This document shows, in pieces, positions 55,216 to 62,270 of a stretch of DNA of 64,000 bases (position 1 is the stretch's first letter; the number at the start of each line of letters is the position of its first letter). This stretch comes from Burkholderia sp. USMB20. Lineage in GTDB: Bacteria > Pseudomonadota > Gammaproteobacteria > Burkholderiales > Burkholderiaceae. The DNA is taken from contig NZ_JTAN02000012.1 of the NCBI RefSeq assembly GCF_000949135.2, positions 620,001 through 684,000 of the forward strand. The letters run 5' to 3'. A model generated the notes under the pieces. The model was not told the DNA's origin, made no database searches, and saw only the letters and a list, made by a program, of their open reading frames with translations. The position numbers and the translations under genes were made by a program.

Positions 55216-55404
55216 CTGCGATAGCGGCAGCTTCGCAGCGTCGCCGTTGTCGCGAGGAGCGCCTTGCTGTGGGGCGGCGAATACGATATCCGGCGTCATC
55301 GTGCAGAGTCATTTCGACATATCTAGCAACGAAGAGCGGCGGCCAAGGTGTTGGCGCACCAAGACCGCCTGACCACAACACGACCTGTAATGGAGGTTCG
55401 TATC

Positions 55405-55683
55405 ATGGCTAACGCAGATTCTACCGAACGCGTTCTCATAGACGGATTTGAACCGGTGTCCGTCGATGACATCGAATACACCGCAAACATCACCTACGAG
55501 CAGGCCGAGGCGATGAGTGCAATCTTTCGCAGCATTTCCCGGCTGACGAGCGACCGCGAAATCAAGGTTCTTTGTGAGCATGGTGCTCTGCAAGCAGACC
55601 TTCAGGCGAACGACATCGACGGAATTCGCGAAAGAGCATCGAAGGCAGGTTTCGACGCGCGCGGGGTTCGTCATGGCAAGTAG
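55405..55683 (+). CDS. Phage hypothetical protein
   Basis: A 92-aa acidic protein with a helical C-terminus (TYEQAEAMSAIFRSISRLTSDREIKVLCEHG). GGAGG lies 9 nt before ATG 55405. Overlaps the next gene by 11 bp. I do not recognise the family. The 190 bp before it hold no gene. Confidence 0.65.
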   Translation: MANADSTERVLIDGFEPVSVDDIEYTANITYEQAEAMSAIFRSISRLTSDREIKVLCEHGALQADLQANDIDGIRERASKAGFDARGVRHGK

Positions 55684-55915
55684 CAACTCTACCGAAGCAC
55701 AGTCTGGCACGCCGCCTTTACCGGGCATGGCCGACCATGAGCGAATGAACGAAATCGAGAACAACGCGCTTAAGTTACGTGCACTGCTGTGGAACATGCA
55801 TCGCGATGCCGCGGCAGCAGCCGGCAGAGAAGAGGACGCCACGCTCTTGTGGCTGGCGAGTGACCTTGTCGGCGATATTTTGCGCGTCGCCGGTGAGGCG
55901 GATTGCATGCAGTAA
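55673..55915 (+). CDS. Phage hypothetical protein, helical
   Basis: An 80-aa protein (MNEIENNALKLRALLWNMHR; EEDATLLWLASDLVGDILRV) predicted to be two amphipathic helices. The start lies within the previous gene, implying coupling. Function unknown. Terminator about 100 bp downstream. Confidence 0.65.
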   Translation: MASSNSTEAQSGTPPLPGMADHERMNEIENNALKLRALLWNMHRDAAAAAGREEDATLLWLASDLVGDILRVAGEADCMQ

Positions 55916-56017
55916 TTTGGAGATATGGATCTTTATGGTCCGGCGCTGCTAAGGGAGCTTCGGATCGAAAGCGTCAATGAAGGCCCATCACTGATCCACC
56001 TCCCACGAGCACCATGA

Positions 56018-56043
56018 AGCCCCGCCTGCGCGGGGCTCTTTAG
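56018..56043 (+). terminator. Rho-independent terminator
   Basis: A perfect 8-bp stem AGCCCCGC/GCGGGGCT with a CTGC loop, followed by CTTTAG; it ends the 55.4-55.9 kb unit, facing the convergent ribbon-helix-helix gene. Confidence 0.8.
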
Positions 56044-56050
56044 TAGCGCA

Positions 56051-56317
56051 TCAATCTCGTGTCCGTGGCTGACGCTTCGGCTTCTCTCGCTTGTCTAGCG
56101 CCCCAACGACCTTTTCCGCGATGTGCTCTGCGAACAAATCAAGCGTTCGATCGTCGATATGAACGCCCCCATCTTCGCCGCCAGTCGAAAAGCTCGCCTC
56201 CAATCGGGCAACCACTTCCGCGGTCAAGGACCGTCTCTTTTGGGTTGACGCGGCATCCAACCGCTCTTTCAATTCGAGCGGGATGCGAAGATTAATTTGC
56301 GGATCGTCTCGGGCCAT
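56051..56317 (-). CDS. Arc/MetJ-type ribbon-helix-helix DNA-binding protein
   Basis: An 88-aa protein: RDDPQINLRIPLELKERLDAASTQKRRSLTAEVVARLEASF is a textbook Arc-type ribbon-helix-helix, with a charged C-terminal tail. Similar proteins act as phage repressors or antitoxins. It is divergent from a 155-aa gene, and two identical palindromic boxes lie between the starts. Confidence 0.82.
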   Translation of the reverse strand: MARDDPQINLRIPLELKERLDAASTQKRRSLTAEVVARLEASFSTGGEDGGVHIDDRTLDLFAEHIAEKVVGALDKREKPKRQPRTRD

Positions 56318-56333
56318 GCGGGCATTGTAATGT

Positions 56334-56367
56334 AGCACCGTGCTTGAAATCAATAAAGCACCGTGCT
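56334..56367. promoter_or_regulatory. Two identical palindromic operators between divergent phage genes
   Basis: AGCAC-C-GTGCT occurs at 56334-56344 and 56357-56367, 23 bp apart start to start (about two helical turns). They lie 17-50 bp from the ribbon-helix-helix start codon, a good position for autorepression by that protein. Confidence 0.65.
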
Positions 56368-56418
56368 ACATTTCGATCAAGGCGATTCAACAGAGGCGGT
56401 TCGGCGCTTCAGACGACC

Positions 56419-56886
56419 ATGCAAGAAGAACAATTCCTCATCCGCGATCGAGCCTACGGCGTGTGGCATCGGACGCGTTCGATCAGCAGGTTCATCGGCA
56501 CACGTGAGGCCAAGGCATTGACGATGGCTGACCTGGACAGCGTGCTTTTTGTCGAGTTCGGTTGCTCCAACAAGCTGCCTCTGGCACTGGTAGAGGTCGC
56601 ACGAGACATCGGACAAGACAAAGCAACCGGTGTTATCCATCAGCTTGCGCGCATGTCCGGGCTTCCTGCATTTGTAGCTCTGTACAGTCCGGCATCGAAG
56701 GCAAACCCGGCCAGCCCTGCTTGGCACGATATCGAAGAATTTCGGGTGCGACGCGTATGGCCGAAACCCGAAAAACGTTGGCGCCGGCTGTCACCAGCCG
56801 AATGGGCCGCTGCGCTCGTTCAGATTCGGGATTGGCAGCTCAAGCGCTTCTCGTCGCAACACGCCGCCAATGACTCGGCGTACTAG
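56419..56886 (+). CDS. Phage hypothetical protein divergent from the RHH repressor
   Basis: A 155-aa basic protein with an early RDRAYGVWHRTRSISRFIG segment, FVEFGCSNKLPLALVEVARDI and ALYSPASKANPASPAW. The EF..G..K.LALVE pattern faintly recalls a restriction-endonuclease-like core (spaced Asp/Glu...Glu-x-Lys), but I cannot confirm it. It is divergent from an RHH protein and controlled by the same operators. Function unknown. Confidence 0.65.
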   Translation: MQEEQFLIRDRAYGVWHRTRSISRFIGTREAKALTMADLDSVLFVEFGCSNKLPLALVEVARDIGQDKATGVIHQLARMSGLPAFVALYSPASKANPASPAWHDIEEFRVRRVWPKPEKRWRRLSPAEWAAALVQIRDWQLKRFSSQHAANDSAY

Positions 56887-56895
56887 GGGAAGAAC

Positions 56896-57222
56896 ATGCG
56901 AATCAATCAAGAATCGTCTCCGGCATCTTCAGGTGTTGATCAGGATCTGCGGCAACTGAACCAGCGTGCGGTGAGCTGTGAGCAAGAAATTGCAGATATC
57001 AAAGACCTTCTGGTCGATAAGACATCGGAAGCGTGGAAGCTCTACAACATCCTGGAGTTTATGGTGGCCGCAATCCCCGAGGATCAGCCGGGCGGCTTAC
57101 CCGTTCAGTGCACTCTCGTCGACTTGCGGGAAGATGCCCGGAATCTAGCCATCGGCTTGATGGAGATCCGAGACAACCCCACGCGGTACAAGCAGATTGT
57201 CGAGGGCAACGCACGCCGCTAA
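56896..57222 (+). CDS. Phage hypothetical coiled-coil protein
   Basis: A 108-aa protein; residues about 15-60 form a likely coiled coil (LRQLNQRAVSCEQEIADIKDLLVDK). AGGGGAAGA precedes the ATG, 10 nt after the previous stop. Function unknown. Confidence 0.65.
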   Translation: MRINQESSPASSGVDQDLRQLNQRAVSCEQEIADIKDLLVDKTSEAWKLYNILEFMVAAIPEDQPGGLPVQCTLVDLREDARNLAIGLMEIRDNPTRYKQIVEGNARR

Positions 57223-57348
57223 CCGGTGTAACACTGGCACAATCATCGCGAATAGCTTGACCACCCTTGACTAGCCCGACGGGGCGAAAACCGGTTCCCT
57301 CGCCGGCCGTCAGGGGTGCCCGATTTCAGAGGGGTTGCGCGAGGGCGC

Positions 57349-57993
57349 ATGATGGGTTTGAACTCCGGACCGCCTATTGCCGCCGACGATCTCCAAGCGT
57401 TGATGGCTTTCCCCACCGATGAAGCCGCGCGTAGAGCGTTCGGCCTCTACCTTCGCCACGATCGTGCGGCACTGAAGGGGGAGAGTATCGGGTTATCCGC
57501 GGAGGACTACCTCTTTCTGACTTCCTGCTCACAGGTGTCCCGTCCAGAGATATTGGAGCGAGTTAAGAAGGCGACGAGGCGAGGCATGGCGGCCGCTTGG
57601 CCGTTTGTCGATATGTTTCAGTCCCCCGCCGATTCCAAGCCGTCGCTTGCGAAGGCTTATCGCAAAGCGCAAGAGTTCAAGCAGGCGAACTACGCGGACA
57701 CGAAGAAGCGTCTTACGGACGTGTACCCGGACCTGGATTCGGACCAGATGGAGCGGAAGTACTTCGAGGAAGTGAAACGCGAGTTTGCTACCGTCCTGCA
57801 TTTCTGGATGGCGCATCTGATCATAAACGCGGCGACCGACCGTGGGCCGGATGCCAGCGATCCGCGACAACTTCTCAAATTCTTGCTGGGTGCGGAGCGG
57901 TGCGCAGAGTACCTTGCATCCATCCGACATTCAAACCGGCATCCGGCTATCGACGTCACCAAACTTCATCGAATCCCCATCGCCGTCCGCTGA
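57349..57993 (+). CDS. Phage hypothetical protein
   Basis: A 214-aa mostly helical protein with no recognised domain (ALMAFPTDEAARRAFGLYLRH; EEVKREFATVLHFWMAHLII). ATG 57349 is preceded by GAGGG. The 126 bp upstream have no clear promoter. It lies just before the AlpA-like gene. Confidence 0.65.
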   Translation: MMGLNSGPPIAADDLQALMAFPTDEAARRAFGLYLRHDRAALKGESIGLSAEDYLFLTSCSQVSRPEILERVKKATRRGMAAAWPFVDMFQSPADSKPSLAKAYRKAQEFKQANYADTKKRLTDVYPDLDSDQMERKYFEEVKREFATVLHFWMAHLIINAATDRGPDASDPRQLLKFLLGAERCAEYLASIRHSNRHPAIDVTKLHRIPIAVR

Positions 57994-58103
57994 GCCTTAT
58001 CTGGCGCGGCTTCGATAGGGAAAGTGAAGTTCCCTCACTTCATTGACTGATTAGAGTCTGACATCTTGTTACGCATGCAAACGACGCCAAGGAGCGACAA
58101 AGC

Positions 58104-58346
58104 ATGCGTGCAAATGCCGAAACCAAGACGGCCCTCGCGACGCTTCCCGCGGTCGGCTTCTCCCGCTGGAACCAGCTTCAGCTGTTCATTCCGGTCAGCC
58201 GTGAAACGTGGCGCAAGCTGGTGAAAGAAGGTCGTGCCCCGCAGCCACAGCGCTGGACTGAACGGTGCACGGTTTACAGCAATGAGGAAGTGCACCGCTG
58301 GATGAAGAATCCAGCCGCCTACCAAGCGCAAGCGATGGCTGCGTAA
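58104..58346 (+). CDS. AlpA-like DNA-binding protein
   Basis: An 80-aa winged-helix protein of the AlpA/excisionase type: FIPVSRETWRKLVKEGRAPQPQR, then TVYSNEEVHRWMKN. Such proteins regulate prophage excision or early transcription. AAGGAG precedes the ATG. Upstream, an inverted repeat AAGTGA/TCACTT (58022-58040) may be an operator. Confidence 0.75.
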   Translation: MRANAETKTALATLPAVGFSRWNQLQLFIPVSRETWRKLVKEGRAPQPQRWTERCTVYSNEEVHRWMKNPAAYQAQAMAA

Positions 58347-58358
58347 GGGGGGGCGTCG

Positions 58359-58661
58359 ATGACAAACAATAAAAAAGCCGCAACCCTTGAAGGTGCGGCT
58401 CAAAACAAAGCTCAAGCCCACTATAGCAGCAACGATGCCGCGGCTCAACGCGCGCGCGTTCTCGCTTTCCTTCATCACCACGGTTCGCTCTCGACTCTCG
58501 ATGCGCGCCACCTGATTGACGTCATGCATCCGGCTGCGCGCATCATGGAACTGCGGCGCATCGGGGTCGAGATCTCGACGGTGTGGACCCAGGAAGCCAC
58601 GCCGGAAGGTGGTTGGCATCGCGTTGCACGCTACCACCTGATGCGGGAGGTAGCGGCATGA
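58359..58661 (+). CDS. Helix-turn-helix protein of the replication module
   Basis: A 100-aa protein with ARVLAFLHHHGSLSTLDARHLIDVMHPAARIMELRRIG, a winged-helix of the HTH_39 type seen upstream of phage replication genes, and a C-terminal GWHRVARYHL. Its stop overlaps the next start (ATGA). Confidence 0.7.
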   Translation: MTNNKKAATLEGAAQNKAQAHYSSNDAAAQRARVLAFLHHHGSLSTLDARHLIDVMHPAARIMELRRIGVEISTVWTQEATPEGGWHRVARYHLMREVAA

Positions 58662-59464
58662 CGCGGCCGTCATTCCAGTTCTACCCAGGCGACTGGCAGG
58701 CGAACAGTAACCTGCGACGCTGCACCCATGCCGAGAAAGGCGTGTGGATCGACGTGATGTGCCTGCTGCACGACTCGGCGGAATACGGCGTATTGCGCTG
58801 GCCGCTCAAGGAGATCGCGCAAGCAATCGGCGCGTCGCTCCAGACGCTCAGGGCCATCGTCAGCAAAGGCGTGTTGAAGGGGGCTGACAACGGGCAGACG
58901 TGCGCCGCGTGCATCTACGTCCCGCGATCCGGCCGTCGTGACGGTGATCCGGTGACGCTGGTTGCCGAGCAAGAGGGCCCGATCTGGTACTCGTCGCGGA
59001 TGGTCAAGGACGAGTACGTGCGGTCGGTTCGTGGTGAGTCGTCGCGATTTCAGACCGGCGACGACAGCGCATCGAAGGGCGCACCAAAGCCCCCCTTGGG
59101 TGATAGCACCAAAGCTTCACCAAAGCCCCCCTTGGGTGACGGCTCTTCATCTTCATCTTCTTCTTCGTCTTCAAACAAACAAAAACAACGCGCTCCGCGC
59201 TTCGATGCGCAGGCGCATCTCGAGTCTTTCGGCGTTCCGCCTGAGATCGCGAAGGATTGGCTTGCAGTTCGCAAAACCAAACGTATGGCGCCGACTGTGA
59301 CGGCTTTCGACGACGCCAAGGCCGAGGCAGACAAAGCGGGGGTCTCAATGGCGGACGCAGTGCGCACCTGCGTGATTCGCGGATGGGGAGGCTTCAACGC
59401 ATCGTGGTTGGGCGAGCCGTCCGGACGCGTTAATGGCCATCAGGCCGAAGGGATCTTCGGGTGA
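58658..59464 (+). CDS. Phage replication initiator-like protein (DUF1376/YdaU-type) with internal iterons
   Basis: A 268-aa protein. The N-terminal 110 residues (FQFYPGDWQANSNLRRCTHAEKGVWIDVMCLLHDS; LRWPLKEIAQAIGASLQTL) are a winged-helix replisome-organiser domain of the DUF1376/YdaU kind. The linker has two PKPPLGD repeats (encoded by exact 22-bp repeats) and a run of ten serines. The C-terminal domain has APRFDAQAHLESFGVPPEIAKDWLAVRKTKR, typical of phage DnaT/O-like proteins that recruit the helicase. The layout, DNA-binding domain, iteron-encoded linker, recruiting domain, matches lambda O. Confidence 0.78.
   Translation: MTRPSFQFYPGDWQANSNLRRCTHAEKGVWIDVMCLLHDSAEYGVLRWPLKEIAQAIGASLQTLRAIVSKGVLKGADNGQTCAACIYVPRSGRRDGDPVTLVAEQEGPIWYSSRMVKDEYVRSVRGESSRFQTGDDSASKGAPKPPLGDSTKASPKPPLGDGSSSSSSSSSSNKQKQRAPRFDAQAHLESFGVPPEIAKDWLAVRKTKRMAPTVTAFDDAKAEADKAGVSMADAVRTCVIRGWGGFNASWLGEPSGRVNGHQAEGIFG
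59082..59189 (+). other. Candidate phage replication origin inside the initiator gene
   Basis: Two exact 22-bp repeats (CACCAAAG...TTGGGTGA, 59082-59103 and 59118-59139, 36 bp apart) and a partial third (CACCAAAGC, 59108-59116) are followed by a polypyrimidine tract of CTT/TCA units (59142-59172) and an A-rich tract of CAAA units (to 59189). Each repeat has imperfect dyad symmetry. Iterons next to an easily melted tract within the initiator gene is the arrangement of lambdoid origins. Confidence 0.55.
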
Positions 59465-59469
59465 CGGCC

Positions 59470-59979
59470 ATGAACCTACGTTTTCCGCGGAACTCAGCCG
59501 AGCTGATCGCTATGCGCAAGAGCGGCAACGTGCCGGAACTACCGGTGTTGGTCACGCTTGTCGGTCCGTTGTCATGGGCGAATGTGACGCTCAGCGCGAC
59601 GCCAAGCGAGCGTTACGACTGGCGACCGGTTACAGCACTGGACGTCGAGGTGTTCGCGTCCATACACGTGCCTTGGAGTGACCTGCTGAGCACGCTGTCG
59701 GATATCGCCGCCGCCGTCCCTGACACGCTGGTGCTGACCTTCCGCGAAGGTCCGCGTGTGCATTGCGGCGAGGCGCATGTTGTCCCGGGACAGGATTTCG
59801 CGTTGTTTGACTGGTTCCCGATGGCGATCGCACCGATCTGTTGGCCCGCGTCGCACGTACTTGCTCGACGCCTGTTCGACGTATTGGGCGACACGATTCC
59901 GAATCCGTACGACGACGCCTGCCACCTCGCAATGCAGGTGGTCGCCGAAGCTCATGAGAATGCCAAGGAGGTGGCCTGA
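59470..59979 (+). CDS. Phage hypothetical protein between initiator and helicase
   Basis: A 169-aa protein with no recognised domain (LPVLVTLVGPLSWANVTLSA; DVFASIHVPWSDLLSTL-type strand/helix pattern; DWFPMAIAPICWPASH). It lies between two replication genes, 5 nt after one and overlapping the next by 1 base, so it is probably part of the replication module. Function unknown. Confidence 0.65.
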   Translation: MNLRFPRNSAELIAMRKSGNVPELPVLVTLVGPLSWANVTLSATPSERYDWRPVTALDVEVFASIHVPWSDLLSTLSDIAAAVPDTLVLTFREGPRVHCGEAHVVPGQDFALFDWFPMAIAPICWPASHVLARRLFDVLGDTIPNPYDDACHLAMQVVAEAHENAKEVA

Positions 59980-60944
59980 TGGCCCGAACGCTGCCCGATT
60001 CGATCGACTGGAACGCCTATGTCAACGATACAGACGACGGCCGCGCGGACGTGCGCCGCGCGAGCGAGTTTATCGAGGACCTGGTCGAGCACCTGCATAG
60101 CCCGAAGGAAGTCGCGCCTGGTACTGAGTCGCCATGGGCCAGCGTTGGCGATTCGCTTCGCTTCCGCGAGGGTGAGGTAACGCTCTGGGGTGGCGTGAAC
60201 GGTCACGGCAAGTCCGCCGTCCTCGGCGAGGTGATGCTGCACGCCATGTCGGCCGGCGACCGCGTGTGCATCGCCTCGATGGAAATGCGCCCGATCGCGA
60301 CGATGGAGCGCCTCGCGCGCCAGGCAGCGGCCACCGATAAGCCGGCGCCGGAATTCATCCGCGGCTTCGGTCGCTGGACTGACGAGCGTCTGTGGCTATA
60401 CGCCCATGTCGGTACGGTCGAGCGCACGCGCATGCTCGCGGTCGCGCGGTACTGCCGCAAGGAGCTCGGCGTGCACCACGTCGTGATCGACAGCCTGCTC
60501 AAGTGCGGCATCGCTCCGGACGACTATGCCGCCCAGAAAGCGTTTGTCGATTCGCTGTGTTCGCTGGCACGCGACACGGGCGTGCACATTCATCTCGTGC
60601 ACCACGCACGCAAGGGCGAGAAGGAAGCCGTCGTGCCGGATAAGTTCGATATGAAGGGCGCCGGCGAGATCACGGATCTGGTCGACAACGTGCTGATCGT
60701 GCATCGGAACAAGACCAAAGAGGCGACGCTGCGCAAGGAGACGCTTTCCGACGAGAAGCGCCAGGAGGCTGAGCAGCAAGCCGACACAGCACTGATCTGC
60801 GCGAAGCAGCGGCACCACACGTGGGAAGGTACCGTGCGCCTCTGGTTCGACGCTGCCAGCTTGCAGTTTCGCGATGTGCGTGCCGGTGGCGCGCGGTATC
60901 TGGATCTGCATTCCGGTACGTGGATGCAGGGCTGGCAGCGGTGA
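59979..60944 (+). CDS. DnaB-like replicative helicase / RecA-fold ATPase of phage
   Basis: A 321-aa protein with a RecA-like core: Walker A GGVNGHGKSA (71-80), Walker B HVVIDSL (167-173), and HLVHHARKGEK (H-motif) plus a C-terminal ICAKQRHHTWEGTVRLWFD that matches the DnaB/T7 gp4 helicase C-terminus. The N-terminal DnaB domain is absent, so it resembles the short phage helicases. It follows the initiator-like gene and would be loaded by it. Confidence 0.85.
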   Translation: MARTLPDSIDWNAYVNDTDDGRADVRRASEFIEDLVEHLHSPKEVAPGTESPWASVGDSLRFREGEVTLWGGVNGHGKSAVLGEVMLHAMSAGDRVCIASMEMRPIATMERLARQAAATDKPAPEFIRGFGRWTDERLWLYAHVGTVERTRMLAVARYCRKELGVHHVVIDSLLKCGIAPDDYAAQKAFVDSLCSLARDTGVHIHLVHHARKGEKEAVVPDKFDMKGAGEITDLVDNVLIVHRNKTKEATLRKETLSDEKRQEAEQQADTALICAKQRHHTWEGTVRLWFDAASLQFRDVRAGGARYLDLHSGTWMQGWQR

Positions 60945-60986
60945 TTGGGGCGCTGAGACTGAATTTAGCAGGAGGAAATCAGGGCA

Positions 60987-61403
60987 ATGACCCAGTTCAG
61001 GAAAGGGCAGAGCGGAAATCCTGCCGGGAAACCGAAGGGCACGCGCGACAAGCGCACGGCGCTGCGCGAGTTGCTCCAGCCGCACGCCGCTGACCTGGTG
61101 GCGAAAGCGGTCGAGCTTGCCAAGGCGGGCGATACGACTGCGTTGCGCATCTGCATCGACCGGTGCATCCCAGCGATCAAGGCGAAGGATCAGCCAATCA
61201 GCCTCAAGAGCTTGGGTGGCTCGCCAGCACAGATGGGCGAAACAGTTTTACGGGCGATGGCGGCGGGAGAGATCACGCCCGATGAGGCAGCCGCAGTGAT
61301 GCAGGTCGTTACCGCGCAGATGAGGATTGTCGAAGTCGATGATCTTGTGAAACGCATCGAGGCTTTGGAGGGCAACGGCGATGGCAGGCAACAACAATCT
61401 TAA
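60987..61403 (+). CDS. DUF5681 protein (small-terminase-like)
   Basis: A 138-aa protein beginning FRKGQSGNPAGKPKGTRDKR, the DUF5681 signature, followed by two helical regions (LRELLQPHAADLVAKAVELAKAGDTTALRICIDR). Members sit upstream of terminase genes and are often called small-terminase-like. No large terminase follows within the window, so its role here is uncertain. Confidence 0.75.
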   Translation: MTQFRKGQSGNPAGKPKGTRDKRTALRELLQPHAADLVAKAVELAKAGDTTALRICIDRCIPAIKAKDQPISLKSLGGSPAQMGETVLRAMAAGEITPDEAAAVMQVVTAQMRIVEVDDLVKRIEALEGNGDGRQQQS

Positions 61404-61671
61404 GGCGCGCGTTGCGTGCTTGGAGCAACGACGAGGCAAGAGTGACCCGCTGATCATCATTCGCCGGATCATCGCTTCGGATAACGAAAGCGATTTTGAC
61501 GGCGTTACGGTTAATGGAGCCTATATGCCGTGCGCGGCCGGTCAATCTGCATCCGAATTGGAGCAAGAGGCGATCGCGGAAATCAAGCGTCAACGCGTAG
61601 CGGGCAGGTTTCTCGTTCGCAAGGTGAGGGCAGGCGCCGTAACAAACGCGGGGCAACAAGCCGAATCGTGA
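61381..61671 (+). CDS. Small phage protein, first of a paralogous pair (LEQR type)
   Basis: A 96-aa protein starting NLKARVACLEQRRGK. It overlaps the DUF5681 gene by 23 bp. The N-terminal pattern NLxxRVxxLEQR recurs in the gene at 61690, suggesting tandem duplication. The rest (IIIRRIIASDNESDFDGVTVNG) looks like a small beta domain. Function unknown. Confidence 0.65.
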   Translation: MAGNNNLKARVACLEQRRGKSDPLIIIRRIIASDNESDFDGVTVNGAYMPCAAGQSASELEQEAIAEIKRQRVAGRFLVRKVRAGAVTNAGQQAES

Positions 61672-61689
61672 TCATTGGAGAGCAATGCA

Positions 61690-61902
61690 ATGGCAAACAT
61701 CAACCTCAGAACGCGTGTTGAGCGCCTCGAGCAACGGCAGCCTGAGTCGTACGCCGTAGACACGATTGTGATTACTGACCTCGAGGATAAGGAGTGCCTC
61801 CCGCACCTCATTTGGACGCTTGGACGTAGCGGCTTTGAGGAAGTCCCCGAAGGGACGACGTGGGCGGACGTTCAATGTGGGGCGATTGGAGGTGGCAAAT
61901 GA
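61690..61902 (+). CDS. Small phage protein, second of a paralogous pair (LEQR type)
   Basis: A 70-aa protein starting NINLRTRVERLEQRQPE, paralogous at its N-terminus to the gene at 61381. ATG 61690 follows GGAG. Its stop overlaps the start of the next gene. Confidence 0.65.
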   Translation: MANINLRTRVERLEQRQPESYAVDTIVITDLEDKECLPHLIWTLGRSGFEEVPEGTTWADVQCGAIGGGK

Positions 61903-62258
61903 AAGATGCAGACGAACAAATCCAGGTTGCGAATATGGAGCTTGTGTTGAATGTCGCGCTGGCTCAACTGAGGGTCATCCATGCGCACATACAACCGGTG
62001 GCAGACCAATTTGATGAATCGAGCGAGGAGCGCCGGTATCTGATGGCTGGTGTCGTTGAAATGGTGAACCTCCACGGCTACCTGACGAATCGCCTTAACG
62101 AATTGACGACGGGAATTGCAGATCCAGTCGAGGCGGCAAAAGTCATTGTCGATGGAGCAACGCGATGCGCACAGCAGATGCAAACCGATGCTGATGCCGA
62201 CAAGGCATTGCTTCAGCGGGACGCTGACGGCGAGCGTTCGGAAGTCTTGATTCATTAA
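61899..62258 (+). CDS. Phage hypothetical helical protein
   Basis: A 119-aa all-helical acidic protein (ELVLNVALAQLRVIHAHIQPVADQF; MAGVVEMVNLHGYLTNRLNEL). It overlaps the previous gene by 4 bases. No family recognised. Confidence 0.65.
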   Translation: MKDADEQIQVANMELVLNVALAQLRVIHAHIQPVADQFDESSEERRYLMAGVVEMVNLHGYLTNRLNELTTGIADPVEAAKVIVDGATRCAQQMQTDADADKALLQRDADGERSEVLIH

Positions 62259-62270
62259 CAGGGGAATCTC

